64,000 bases of DNA. Origin: Imbricaverruca yamaguchii. Taxonomy: Eukaryota; Arthropoda; Thecostraca; Neoverrucidae. Position numbers and translations under genes: made by a program. The notes below the pieces were generated by a model that searched no databases, had not been told where the DNA came from, and saw nothing but the letters and a program-made list of their open reading frames with translations. The stretch spans positions 1,676,001-1,740,000 of the forward strand of contig JAOTOL010001648.1 in assembly GCA_034440575.1 (NCBI GenBank). The letters are read 5' to 3'. Of this stretch, positions 21,681-34,020 are shown piece by piece. Each line of letters opens with the position of its first letter. Position 1 is the first letter of the stretch.

Positions 21681-22351
21681 CGCAAATTGTGGCAGTAGTT
21701 CGAACTATGTTATGATATTTGTTTTTCCATACGTACCAGAGACAGAGGAAGCCTCAAACATGATTAAACCTCCTCAAACGTCTGACCGCCCTACTCAATC
21801 TTCAACGGACCAATGAATGTTCAAAATGATAAGTGAGGTCGGATAATCGGCACATGGAACACGCCTCCAATGTTCGGTTCAACCCGTAAAATATTTGCAC
21901 CAGTGGCCATACTTCAATATTTTAATATTTCCAGCATTTTACCATGCGGCCATACTTTTATTGGCGAGCATCTTGGGGTGTTTGAATTTCCCGAGTCTAG
22001 CATTGCCGGGCTCGCCCAATATCTTCTTGGAAGCTCCGTCCCCATCGTTTGAAGCTTCGCTCCTGTCCTAGGCCACACCGTGGACGTTTATCCACACCAC
22101 TCTCAAGACGCCGGCGTTGGTATAAATTGGAGATTAGCTTTCATGGACATTATTATAATTATACGGGTACGTAATATGCCAACATGGTGTACACTTATTG
22201 AACCGAAAGGGTCAAAAATGCAATGAAAAGATTTTGACTGCAAGACATGTTCACTTAAAATACAAACTTTACACGTATGAGAAGAAATGTACGACCTTCA
22301 ACATACCAGGAGGCGCTGAGTTTACATCAAAAGTAACGTCAGGGATTATGC

Positions 22352-22398
22352 TATATTACTCAACGTTTCGGCCAGGGACCATCGGCAGGAGTGATATA
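22352..22398 (-). ncRNA. Degenerate hammerhead-ribozyme-like motif of the Penelope-like element
   Basis: On the minus strand, TATATCACTC (22389-22398) can pair with GAGTAATATA (22352-22361) with one mismatch, forming stem I. Between them lie CTGCCGA (canonical core CTGANGA, with one substitution), a 4-bp stem II GGTC/GGCC with a 3-base loop, then GAAA and a minimal ACGT stem III followed by T. This is the type-I, short-stem-III layout reported for hammerheads of Penelope-like elements. It sits about 265 bases downstream of the GIY-YIG ORF on the same strand. The substituted core base and an extra T before stem II suggest reduced or lost activity. Confidence 0.55.
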
Positions 22399-22662
22399 AG
22401 CAATGGCAGGGTTAACAATTGAAGAAAAAAACGCTGGAAAAAAAACGTGCAAAAATGCACGTGAATCACAGAAAAGCATCCTCATTGGTGCAGACACTTC
22501 AAGAAACTCCAAACCAGAAATCAACTAGGTCAAGATAGAATCATCTGAGGAAGCCCGAGCCGATGGTCCATATACATATCGACACATGCATGCACGCACA
22601 TATATAGACATATATCAAATATAACGCACAATACATAAAGTATAATTTATGTTTATGTAATT
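22399..22662 (-). mobile_element. 3' region of the Penelope-like element
   Basis: AT-rich stretch between the GIY-YIG stop codon and the hammerhead-like motif. It probably belongs to the same element (3' UTR or pseudo-LTR). No second domain seen. Confidence 0.45.
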
Positions 22663-23268
22663 TTATGTGATATACCAAGACGTCGTTTGGGTGTTTAGTT
22701 GCGGCCGTAGATTACGTATGTGTAGAGATTCGAGGACCTTCAGATCGGCGTTGTCCCTGGCTGTTGCAAGAATTTCTACATTGAAGTTTGTGTTAGTGTC
22801 GCTGTGTTCCATGTTAGAATGTTTGTCGATCATGTGTTCCCCTAAAGGTGTATATTCTCTCCGAAGTCTGGAATGGAGTCTGGAAAGTAAGTGGTCATTG
22901 TACCTATCCCTGATGTTACGCTTGGTTTCTCCGACATAAAATATTCCAAGACAGCGATTGCACGTTATTTTATAAACTACGTTTTTCCGCGTACATCTAC
23001 CTTTGAGCCCGTTGCTACAGGTGTGGCACGTTCTTCTACCAGCAGGGCATGGCGGCAATTCCAGGGCTGAGCGGACCAGGTAAGATTTCAGCGTAGGTCC
23101 GCTAGTCCAGGCTACCCTAACATGGTTTAGATGAGACGAACGGATGGCTGCATTTACCTGTCGACATAGTTGGTCATCAACAAAAGGAAGTCTCATGTAG
23201 ACATAGTTGGGACTGCCACCCGCTCGATGCCGACGTTGCCCACTTATCCGTTGCCCACTTGCCCACAT
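22663..23268 (-). CDS. Penelope-like element C-terminal domain: linker plus GIY-YIG endonuclease (5'-truncated)
   Basis: 201 residues. The N-terminal half (NYVYMRLPFVDDQLCRQVNA, PTLKSYLVRS) is the usual region after the reverse transcriptase of Penelope-like elements. It is followed by a Cys-rich linker (ELPPCPAGRRTCHTC...GRC). The GIY-YIG nuclease follows: NVVYKITCNRCLGIFYVGET (YKI and YVGET being the two signature strands), KRNIRDRYNDHL with the catalytic-type Arg, and a conserved GEHMIDKH segment with an ESLHIRNLRPQLN ending that supplies the Glu and Asn. These elements retrotranspose by target-primed reverse transcription. No reverse transcriptase precedes it, so the copy is 5'-truncated and dead, although this part of the frame is intact, which suggests a young insertion. 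Confidence 0.88.
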   Translation of the reverse strand: MWASGQRISGQRRHRAGGSPNYVYMRLPFVDDQLCRQVNAAIRSSHLNHVRVAWTSGPTLKSYLVRSALELPPCPAGRRTCHTCSNGLKGRCTRKNVVYKITCNRCLGIFYVGETKRNIRDRYNDHLLSRLHSRLRREYTPLGEHMIDKHSNMEHSDTNTNFNVEILATARDNADLKVLESLHIRNLRPQLNTQTTSWYIT

Positions 23269-23442
23269 ATGAGTTATGCAATGATAGCTTCCGACTATTT
23301 CTATCTAAATAATGTAACATTAATTTAATAAATTATCACATTCTCTGTTTACTTCACTTTTACTTACCGATAAGCGGCAGCTCACATGTCGTTTGTGCGT
23401 CGGCTCTGCATCGACATACCAGCTGACCTGTGATTGGTCAAA

Positions 23443-23997
23443 GCATTTCTCGGCCCCGAGGGAGGACTGGGGCCTATGAAAAATCGCGGAAAGCTTCCAC
23501 GCATCTGCCAAATAGGCGGATGCGGTTTTAATTATCTGTATTTTCTGACATGAATGTGTCTTGTTAACAGGATAATGGAAAATATTGTTAAAGACATGTT
23601 TCTTGCACCTACTTAAACCTGAAAAAAAAACATTTAGATCTAGCTAAACAATATTTTATATTTTATCAGCACCCCATTTTTTAACGTTACTAGCGTCGCC
23701 TGTTCTCGGCTCGGTACCGGACCGAGCCAAAAATGTATGGAATATGGCGGAAAGCTTCCACGCATCTGGCAAATAGGCGGATGCGGTTTCAATTATCCGT
23801 ATTTTTTAACATAAATGTGTGCTGTTAACAGGATAATGGACAATATTGTTAAAGACATGTTTCTTGCACCTAGGTAAACGAGAAAAAAAAACATTTATAT
23901 CTAGCTAAACGCTATTTTATATTTTATCAGCACCCCATTTTTGACGTTACTAGCGTCGCCTGATCTCGGCTCGGTACCGGACCGAGCCGAGAAATGC
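23443..23997. mobile_element. Small TIR-bounded element made of two tandem 261-bp units
   Basis: Perfect 12-base terminal inverted repeats, GCATTTCTCGGC at 23443-23454 and GCCGAGAAATGC at 23986-23997, enclose about 530 bases. The interior is two tandem copies (from 23486 and 23747, period 261) of a unit with GCGGAAAGCTTCCACGCATC and GTTAACAGGATAATGG. Each unit ends in a hairpin-forming CTCGGCTCGGTACCGGACCG sequence; the right-hand one has an 11-bp stem and 5-base loop. No ORF is carried, so it is non-autonomous. A target-site duplication is not evident. Confidence 0.7.
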
Positions 23998-24880
23998 ATC
24001 ATAAACAGCGTAAATGTTGCAGGGCAATCGGTGAAAGTCTTAACCAAAGCTCACCATAAAAAATCCCGTATCCATTGTGGAGTATATTACCGTTCTAACT
24101 TCCACATGGTGCAAATAACGCCTGGCATCCGCCTAAATCCCGTCTGGATATGCCCTGACGTTGATAAAATCACCAATTCCTGAACGTGCCAGGAGGACGG
24201 AACACGTCGTTTATCATTTTAACACCCCCGGCGTGGCGAATTGCAGCCAGTCGGCAAAAAACCTGCAAAGCTGTGGTGAAAACCTCGCAAACAGAATGGC
24301 TGGTTAGATACGTGGCCGGATATAGCCGCGAATATATTTGCGTTGGGTTCGCTCATGCCTCATTTGCAGTGCGTCTGTTTGCACTTGACGGTGTGCTTTT
24401 AATCAACTCCTGACTGCACGTAATGCCAGAGCCAGCAGGAATTCGCCATCGTGACAGGGACTCGTCAAACATCTCAAATGTGGGGGCCGCGTGCACGACC
24501 CCGGTCGTGGCGCTCACGCCACCCTTCCCATTGTTCCAGGATCATTGCGGTGACCGAAATCGTGTGGTGGAGACGATGGGGCCGCAGTATCCAATACACA
24601 GCCCATCCATTCAAAATGTCTTAGACGTGGTCGTCGGTGTAAGCTTTCCGACTGCAATGCGAATCTGGCGTCTCGTCCTGCGGTGGGCGTGCGTCACCAG
24701 GCTGACGTTATTGGACGCGACAGACAAATCGGCCGCCACCGCGCGGGTGCTGACGTGATCGCGTGCCGAGGATTACCGGGAAATGTCGTGTTGCAGGTGA
24801 GTGCAGGGTGCAACAGTGTAGAAGGAGGAAATGAGCGCTTGATGCAAAATTGGAGGAGGTCAGGGTGCAACAGGTCCGGA
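23998..24880. other. Intergenic, no gene seen
   Basis: Short reading frames without recognisable domains. Confidence 0.45.
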
Positions 24881-24884
24881 AATG

Positions 24885-25130
24885 AGCATGGTGCGGTATT
24901 ATTGGACGGAGTGCCACAGTGCGGGAAGATGTTCAACACCGCAGAAGACCAGTGTGAAACATTGGATAAATTGGTTACGATGGCACACTACAGAAGAAAT
25001 TGGTTCTGATAAAACACCACATTACAAATTGGTTGTGTTTGAAATACCACAGAAGAAATTGGCTGCAATGGAACATCACAGAAAAAAAGTTGGTTGTGAT
25101 GGAATATCACAGAAGAAATTGTTGCAGCGC
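24885..25130. repeat. Diverged ~30-bp tandem repeat
   Basis: Units such as CACAGAAGAAATTGGTTGTG ATGGAATAT recur about five times between 24985 and 25125. Confidence 0.75.
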
Positions 25131-25269
25131 ATGACACGACGCAAAGCCACAGGTCATGCGGAAAATCGTGGAGGATGCGGTAGTGCAGGAGATAGCACGC
25201 CGCCCCTCCACGGCTAACACGCCACTAGCACGCGGCTGGCACGCCACCTCGACAGGCAGCATGCCGACG

Positions 25270-25905
25270 GCTGGTGCACACAACCCCGATACCCCCAGCA
25301 CATGGAGTCACCATCTGTGCACACAACCCCGATACCTCCAGCACATGGAGTCACCATCTGTGCACACAACCCCGATACCTCCAGCACATGGAGTTACCAT
25401 CTGTCCACACAACCCCGATATCCCCAGCACATGGAGCCACCATCTGTGCACACAACCCCGATATCCCCAGCACATGGAGTCACCATCTGTGCACACAACC
25501 CCGACATCCCCAGCACATGGAGTTACCATCTGTGCACACAACCCCGATACCTCCAGCACATGGAGTCACCATCTGTGACAACCCCGATAGTCCACACGTG
25601 GTGCATCTTGACCAACCCCGATACCCAGCAGGAGTCCATTGTGCACACAACCCCGATATCCCCAGCACAGGAGTCACCATCTGTGCACACAACCCCGATA
25701 CCCCCAGCACAGGGAGTCACCATCTGTGCACACAACCCCGACATCCCCAGCACAGGGAGTCACCATCTGTGCACACAACCCCAATATCCCCAGCACATGG
25801 AGTCACCATCTGTGCACACAACCCCGATACCCCCAGCACATGGAGTCACCATCTGTGCACACAACCCCGATAGTCCCAACACGTTGAGTCGCCATCTGTG
25901 CACGG
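25270..25905. repeat. 43-bp minisatellite
   Basis: About fifteen units of ACACAACCCCGATACCCCCA then GCACATGGAGTCACCATCTG TGC. Two central units (about 25575-25650) are disrupted. Reading frames of up to 221 codons rich in HNPD and STWSHHLCTQ are repeat by-products. Confidence 0.97.
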
Positions 25906-28365
25906 TCCTGAAGCGAAGATCGCGATTTGTGGGTCCCGGGTTTCGTCTGTGTTGGCTCGGCTGGTGAAGACGTGCCGTGATCAGTCTGAGGAACAGCGGG
26001 AAGCATGACAGACTGTCACTCACACTATAGAGGAATTGAACTGTGTGGAAGTGGGTGGGCGTGATGGAATCACATCGCCCATGTGAAGATGTGTGACAGT
26101 TTCAATGTGAAGGACTGAACTAATTGCATATCTAGTCTGCATCTATCGTTCCAGGCACTCCATTAGACGATTCTCAAGCTGGCTGCCTTTAGCAAGTAAA
26201 CGAACCGTACGTATAGCATGCGTCAGCGTTGTTCCATAGACGGCGCAAATTTCGAGCATATTGGGGCAGTAGACGCCATAAGAGCAGCGTTGAGTTTTCG
26301 GAGTGAACCCGGCATTGACTGGGCTCCTCAGCGGCACGCCATTGACCGAGGGGGCAAACATTTCCACCGCCTCCTTTGAGCCCCTCGAGAACGGCTGGGA
26401 CGATTTTACAAATGCAAACGGCAATCGATAGCACCGTCGCGTGCGGTTCTAGAGAACACAGAAATTGTGCTTTAAGTGTGTACAGGGACCGTCCCGCAGC
26501 CGTCGAGCCTCGCCGCCGCCGCCGCAGCACGGAGGGTTGGCGCCACACCTCGATGGTGTGACATGCAATGCGGTGCATTTCAAGGTGAAGCTCTTAAGCT
26601 TTGATGGATGCATTCTTTATAGCTATCTATGGGACAATTTGTGCCGTTTTTCTCTCAAACTTTTTGAATCTAAAGGTAAGAATTTCGACAGTACATTTCG
26701 TCGGTTTTTGAAACTTTGACTAGCCGATATTATCGAAGTAAAATACACAAAGTAAACGACGGCATAACATCTTAATTACTCACACATTTACTGTCGCTAC
26801 CGGTTAACAGCTATCAAATATCTTCACCCGTTCCGTTTCTATGTCAATATGTGTACACGAATGTTTTTAATCGATAATTATGATGTCATTTTGACGTCAT
26901 TCACAAGCTGACCTATCACAAGCTGATAGACGTTTGTTTGACAAAAGGCGTATAAACAAGTGTCGGCTATTGAGAACTTCCTGGATATGCTTCGCTGCGT
27001 TGGCAAGTTATCATAAATATTCTGACAAGGGCAGACCTGCTTCTACTCCCTCTCCCCGTTCAATGCCGGGTAAAGGGAGACATCGTGCCCTGTCGCCTAT
27101 GCACTGCAGCATTTGTGTGACATCACATTTCTGTTTCTTGGCCTTTAATAACAACGGATTTCTTCGTGGTAAAATTGCTTGTTGTTATGTGCAGCAAGGA
27201 CGTTAACTGTCATATTCAGGATGTATTTTGTTTTTACCTCTGCCGCTGTCGTCTATCTCAGAATTTTCATATGTGGAGGTGAAAAAGTTCCATTGCTGCT
27301 GAATCGGTATCGGATGAGACGGACCATTTCGCGAGGACTTCCATAAATGGATGAGCCCCACAGCAAACAATGGGATCAACCGCAAATTGCATCTGTATTC
27401 TGTTGGCTTATCGTGTCCCACGTTGTCATCGACGGAGATTGGGTGGTTCAAAGTCTCCGCGCCTTGTCAAGTTTCCTCAGAGGGTTCGAGCTCTGCACTG
27501 GAGTATTTGTGGAGCCGACCTCAAAATCACTTCACGGATTAAAGTCGATAATAATTGTTTTCTCTGCTTGCCTCTCTAGCACTGTCTATATCTAAAACAA
27601 AACAGAACAAATAGCATGTTTCGACAGACTATCGGGTAACACAAACCATAATTGGTCTCCCTTGTGGGATCAACCAACATAAATATCATCGTCTCCTTTC
27701 GCTAGTCTAATAATGATGCTTTTATACTCGTGAAACATTTTTTTCCATCCATTATTTTTCGTTTCACCTAGTGGCCTTGGGATGCAATTAAAGTTGTGGT
27801 CCTTGCCATTCTGACGCGAGTAACGCAGCCAGGTCTGTGTGGATGCGCTGCGCAAGATTGGGCTCATTCCGGTAAGCTTCAGCACAATTTCATATTTGTT
27901 GTTGCCGGCAGGGAAATACAACACCAGCTGGCTGGCTCGCCAGCGAAGACGGAGGGTCGCGTGTAAACAGCCAGATGGCTCCCAATTTTCAGGGACGACA
28001 GCCTCGCTGCCCCCTCCCCCACGCACACTCCCCGGAGTCCTGCCGTCCGACCGGCGGAGTGGAGCGCTGCTAGGCGGCTGGCTCGGAACTCCACGAGGTG
28101 GCACCTGCCGCTGAACTGTCTGAAGTCGTCCTACCTCCGGTGCCCGACCGAGCTCGCCCCACCTCAGCCGCCAGGCAATGTCGGCTCATGTATCGACGAT
28201 CGCGACCCGTCAGAAGGCGCGACCACGCTTAAAGCATCCGACCCGTAAGATCTGATGTGATCTGTCCGCCGCCACCAGGTCGCCCAACTGAGCGTCCGCA
28301 GACGTCGACAACACCCAGGACGCTCTGAGGTTCGTAGTCGCAAGTGGCTGTGATATCATTCCAAC
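25906..28365. other. Intergenic, no gene recognised
   Basis: About 2.5 kb. Reading frames at 26189-26578 (-) and 27670-28104 (-) are open for 129 and 144 codons but show no family resemblance and no clear splice context. A TGACGTCA octamer occurs near 26892. Confidence 0.4.
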
Positions 28366-28690
28366 GGACATCAGCGATTATGTGACATCAGCGATCATGT
28401 GACATCAGCGAGCATGTGACATCAGCGATCATGTGACATCAGCGATCATGTGACATCAGCGAGCATGTGACAATATGGATCATGTGACATCAGCGATCAT
28501 GTGACACCAGCAACCATGTGACATCAGCGATCATGTGACATCAGCGATCATGTGACATCAGCGATCATGTGACACCAGCGACCATGTGACATCAGCGATC
28601 ATGTGACATCAGCGACCATGTGACATCAGCGACCATGTGACATCAGCGATCATGTGACACCAGCGATCATGTGACATCAGCGATCACGTC
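28366..28690. repeat. 17-bp minisatellite carrying CATGTGAC
   Basis: About nineteen units of CATGTGACATCAGCGAT with few substitutions (GAC/GAT, CACC/CATC). Every unit holds the E-box core CATGTG (CANNTG). Confidence 0.97.
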
Positions 28691-29124
28691 GTCCCGCCGG
28701 CGAGGTCCATATGCGGTGATACATTGACACTGATATCATGGCTGAGCCAGCAGAACTACGGGTCGGTTGGTCCACGGACAGGTCACGTGACATGGTGAGT
28801 ATCGCGCTGCATGATTAGTGTGCCGTGCCGGTCTCGCCCGGCCGAGAAGCACAGGCAGCCATCACGTGACACGCGCCGCATCAACTCAGCGCCGAAACAG
28901 CCGAAGGTGGCTGGTCGGTCGGTCGCGTGACTGGCAGCGTGACGCAACGTGTCGTGAAACAGTTATCGCTGCGTGCCTAAATTGTTGGTTTTGTTCCAGC
29001 TTTGCTGCAGCAGCCATCAACGTGAAACAAGAGAACATGGCCCTGATGAGGGTTCGCGGTGCTGACTTGAGCAACATTGTTGTATTGTTGTGTGCACTTC
29101 GATATCGTGTACAGCATTGCTCAT

Positions 29125-29330
29125 CACGTACATGTCTGTGATATCTATATGCTATTGGCTGTGGAATACGTTAGTCGCCACTTAGTTTTTTCCTCTAAGG
29201 TTGTTGCAGTGCACGAGGGCTTTTTAAATACGCAGTACGCACATGTCTGTGGTATCTGCATGTTATAGGTTACGGATTATATTAGTCACCGCTTAGTTTT
29301 CGTTTCCTCCAAAGTCGTTGCGGCGTGCAA
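29125..29330. repeat. Diverged tandem duplication, ~110 bp
   Basis: Two copies with ACATGTCTGTGATATCTATA versus ACATGTCTGTGGTATCTGCA, followed by TTAGTCGCCACTTAGTTTT versus TTAGTCACCGCTTAGTTTT. Confidence 0.75.
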
Positions 29331-32206
29331 TAGCTTCGCTCACACGATAATTGTCGATGGATAGCATTTCACTGCAAAAACCTCAGTGGTTGCAAATGGT
29401 GCTGATCACTGCTTGAGGCAGTTAAACCCGTGGGTTCGAGAGTCGTCAACAGCGTGGGGTTGCGTCGAACAGCAAATACAACTGACCCCAGCTGCTATTT
29501 CAACATTAATTCAAACATTGAAACGTACACTTGCTACAATCAGCCATGTGGTCCAATGGAACGTAAGCCGGATATTATTGGACGTCTCAGGCGGATGTGC
29601 TGGAGCGTGATGGATGAGTGGGATTGAATTAGGCGATTGTGCGCCATAGCGGGAAGCTAGAGCCCCGTCCTCCTGGGATGGCTGGGAAATGGATGGTGCC
29701 GAGTCAAGGCTAGCGTTTTATATCAATACATTTGCCTTTGTCGGCGATTTTACTGCCTCCGCCAGCCACAGAATATTGGATTCATTTGAGCGATGTGGCA
29801 CCCGACCAGCGCTGCGGTCAGCTGGTAGACAAGGCTCATAGTGCACCACAATCCCCGATAAGCACAAAAACTGTTCCGTCTTGAGTTATAGATGCGCACA
29901 ACATATTTCTGCACCACTGCCGAGTGCTTTTCTCCAATCCCGCAGATATTTAATGCAATCCCTTGCACATCCAGGATTTAATGTAATAATTCAGAGCTGT
30001 CCATCTATTATGTTCCTTTCATTATTAAATGCGTCCAACGACGCCATGAAGTCAGCCGATTTAGCTATTCCTGGTGAATATTTTCGTGATGAAGCATGAG
30101 ATTGAAGTGATCATATTCTGGTTTCAGTTAGCGAACGGAAGCAATAAATATGGAAGTAGTGGGGACTTGGGCACCGGTCGATCTGCACTACATTTATATT
30201 TTTTGATACTACAAGTGGATCGGTGACTTTGGAAGATTCGTTGAAAAATGGTGATTGGATCTTGGCTCATAAAAGAAAACTTTAGGCAAATCCATATATA
30301 GATGAAAAATAGTGGAAGACATTTTCTATCACCGAGCATATTTCTATGATCTTGGACATGGATGGCACGCAATGGAATGTTCCATTCCTTTCCATTCTAT
30401 TCCATTCGGATTGTTACTGCCGTGGGAGCAATGCTCTTCTCTCGCTGCCGCTAATCTCACGAAGTTCATGCGAAAAGATATGCTGGGGAAAGAACTCAGT
30501 GGACGGGATATCACATTTGTAATATATCCGTTCGCTCGCACTAATGAGGATGTGGGAAAAGACCGATGCATTGTTTGCGAATAACTGATTCCCTTTCTTT
30601 AATAATTCGTTCCACTTTCTCTGCAGGCGCTGCTTTAGAAATATTCGCCAATTAAATCGAGACGAAGGCTCATAAAACTTTCAGAAGAGAAGATTCGCTA
30701 AATCCTGCGGAGAGAAGTGACATATCACTCCCAACTCGACGTCTTGTCTTCGCCTTCCTCTTGGGCTGCCGGCGGTACGCCTCGCGCATACACCCACATG
30801 CTGGTCATCTATCAAGGCCGTGTTTACTGCTCAGTTGTCGGAAGGCTGGCGAGTTTTCGGCGCGGGGTGGGCGCGGTGGGGACCATCTCCTGGGACGACG
30901 GCCGGCGGCGATGGTAGATCGCCACCGGCGGTGATAGCGATGGTAGATGGTAGACCAGCGGCGATGGTAGATCGATGGACGGTGCCGACGGTGCCAACGG
31001 TACGGCACCGTACTGTACTTCTCAGTCGTGCGTAGGTGTGCCCCGCGTCGTGTCTACCTGTCAGGTATCTTCGCGCCGGAGGTAGCAAACAGACATACTT
31101 TACCTTCGTGTCACCTCACCCGCGACGACACTAAATGGAATGCGTGCTTGTTTGAATAGAAACACCCGCGCTATCGCATGCCCGCTTTGAACGGCGTTTA
31201 CCATCTAGCCTTGCATATGGGATGTGTTTTTCTGGCCAGAGAGCGCTGCATTATGAAGAACATTTCACACAAACAATAATTGCTTTAGTTTAAGGACGAA
31301 CGTGCCTGGGGTCGAGTCGAGAACCAAGCAGCTCCGTTGGGGAAGTCGGTGAGATAGGGAAAAATTGAAACTAAGCTTATTTACAACTCCAGAAGAATGT
31401 CAATTGCTTCTAATTATGATGCATATTTATAGCGCAGGTTTAGCACTATCGCTTTACATGAATGCATGGATAGGTAGTTTCATCAATTATATGTCAAGAA
31501 AGTGGCACGAATAGCCTTTCGAATGCTATTTACAACCCTCCACATTAACCTATGAATATTAAAAGTACTATAAACAGGCCACCTGCAGGACACCAAGTGG
31601 GCAGGAAAGGACACAGACAACAGACTCCATCGAAACCAGGAGACATGCTTACTGTTCGGCATTTCATCAACACCTGATACATCAGTGCATTCTATCGACG
31701 CCTGCTACATTAGTGCATTCTATCGACGCCTGCCACATTAGTGCATTTCGTTGCATTTGATACAGTGTGTGGAGTGATTGTATATCCAACAGTTTTCATC
31801 AATGACATTCCGAGTCTAATGCAGATGGACAAACCCCTAGAGCATACGGCACCTTCATTGAAAATAAAAATGACAAGAAGTATTGTAATAACTGGAATGC
31901 CATTGAGATGGGCTATATACATTGATGCAACTCACTATTCTCATGCATGCGTGGCGTTGGATGACATGAACCAAACTACGGCACATATTTCGATCGATAA
32001 AGGAGTACAGCGAGACCGAATACATTTGTATCACGAAGGAAGGAGTCCTAGCGGAGACATTTCAATCAATACTTGGTAGGTTCCCGTCCAAGGGCAGCAC
32101 ATCTGAGCACCACACATGAATACAAATATGGATCGGTCACATCCAGAAATAAAGTAGCAGACATTCACGATGCCGCACAGTCTATGTAATAATAGCAACA
32201 ATAATT
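29331..32206. other. Intergenic, no gene recognised
   Basis: Includes a short GATGGTAGA repeat cluster (30900-30985) and a 112-codon + strand frame at 31741-32079 that resembles no family I know and begins and ends without splice signals. Otherwise nothing. Confidence 0.4.
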
Positions 32207-32480
32207 ATGTGCAATACGGTGCCTATTACTGCAGTCATTTAACAATACGATGCATATTACGCACAGATATTCGGCGATACGGTGCTCATACTGAACAGTC
32301 ATTTGGCGATACGGTGACTATTGCTGCACAGTCATTCAACAATGCGGTGCCTATTACTGCACAGTCATTCGACAATGCAGTGCCTATTACTGCACAGTCA
32401 TTCGACAATGCGGTGCCTATTACTGCAGTCATTCGACAATGCGGTGCCTATTACGCACAAACATTCGGCAATGCGATACC
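32207..32480. repeat. ~33-bp minisatellite
   Basis: About eight units of the type ACAGTCATTCGACAATGCGG TGCCTATTACTGC, with left-hand copies more diverged than right-hand ones. Confidence 0.9.
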
Positions 32481-32710
32481 TGGTGCATTTCACGACAGAC
32501 CGGCATATGCACTTCACCCCATAATTATTGATGGAGACAAAAATTTGTTCACAGGGTAATCGTTGGCTCTGAATATGGCTGTGCAAATTTCAGCCCGATT
32601 CGGCCAACGGTTTTTGAGCTATAGCCTCTGGCATTATATTTTATGTCAAATAACATGGGTTGGTTTGACCATGGATACCTCACCAATTACAAGCAGATAG
32701 GGTGGAAAAT

Positions 32711-32713
<3 letters not shown>

Positions 32714-32744
<31 letters not shown>
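32714..32744. repeat. (TA)n microsatellite
   Basis: About 30 bases of uninterrupted alternating A and T. Confidence 0.95.
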
Positions 32745-32745
<1 letters not shown>

Positions 32746-33359
32746 CAGAAGAATAGCATCAACTAAAACATTCACGAAATAGCGTATCAGTATTTCCCAC
32801 ATTTGACCTCGTGATCCCGTAACCTCCCGCGACCCGATAGAAATTGACAATCGAAATTGACAAATTTGACGGCGGAAATAAAAGTGGGCATGATTTCGCC
32901 AAGCAAGCAAAAAAAAATGCGTTCTTATAGAAGTCAGACATGACCATCCGCTCTTATGACTTTTTGCAATTTTGCGCTTTCCGGGTGGAACTGATTTCGT
33001 CTAAGCTTTCTTCAATTTGAAGGCTACATGAGGTATAACAATGACATACTGACATATGATTGGAAAACGTTTATTCTAAGAAAAAGCACTACATCTTTTT
33101 AATGTAGATCTTAAGGCCACTAGTTACCGATAGCTCACCCATGGGCCTATTTACGCGTAACGAAGCAATTGTATTTCGGAAAAACTGATATGTATTGAAT
33201 AACATCAAACATGGAAATAATTCCACCAGACCCTATTGAATCAGGTTCTATTACCTACATATTGCATCTGGCGGGGAAGGTAGGTACCTATAACAAACAT
33301 GAGGATAACTTTATGTCAGTGATCAAGTGTGAATAATGAAGTCGCATGAAGGTTGTGAA
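32745..33359. other. Intergenic, nothing recognised
   Basis: AT-rich unique sequence with short minus-strand frames lacking family resemblance. Confidence 0.45.
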
Positions 33360-34020
33360 CATGATGTTTCGAGGTAAAGCCCACGTGCACTGTGACAGCA
33401 AAGAGTGGCTTGCGATTGGTGTTCGACTGTACGTCCATATAAATGGCGTTCTGCATGTGGAAATATAGCATAATTGTACCTTTTGTTGTGATGTTAGCAT
33501 GGTTGAATATGACCAGACTGCATAGCTGTAGTGTTTGATGGCGTTCAGTACGTTTTGTAAGCAACTATTACATAGATGTTCTGAAGTCAATTACGCCGCT
33601 ACACGGAAATAAGCTATGACACTATGATGACCATAAAATGTTCAACCCTTCTTAAGGAAGCTGCAAGAGCTGCATAGAAGACCTACCGATATGAAAGTTG
33701 GAAAAACGAGCTATCATCATCTGATGTATATTTTGTTGTTCTATCCTGTCGGTGTTCGATTGTGCACTGCTTAGTGCCGTGCAGTAATGTGCAATAATGT
33801 GCAATATGCAGTGAGTGCCCAAAACGTGAGCAATAAAACCAGAGGAAGCTTGTGAAAATGTTCGTGTTTCCCGGGACTTGCCATGTATACCGTGACCAAA
33901 CCGCTTGTGTCTGCGGGATTCGACTGTGCGTCCATGGATATGGTGCCTACAGGTAGAATAAAGCCATAATAGTATTTGTGAAGTTAGCATAATCAGATGT
34001 TTCCATTACCAGACTGCCAG
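33360..34020. repeat. Two diverged direct copies ~500 bp apart
   Basis: The segment near 33415-33510 (TTCGACTGTACGTCCATATA, GTGATGTTAGCAT) is echoed near 33918-34000 (TTCGACTGTGCGTCCATGGA, GTGAAGTTAGCAT), with GTTTC and GTGAC echoes before each. This indicates an old duplication or two copies of an interspersed element. Confidence 0.55.

Noticed and set aside
23966..23997. Second hammerhead ribozyme: CTGAT, CTCGG-rich hairpin, then AAA
   Set aside because: The bases after CTGAT do not supply the GA of the core, the stem consumes the expected G before AAA, and no stem I partner exists. Treated as the hairpin end of the TIR element instead.
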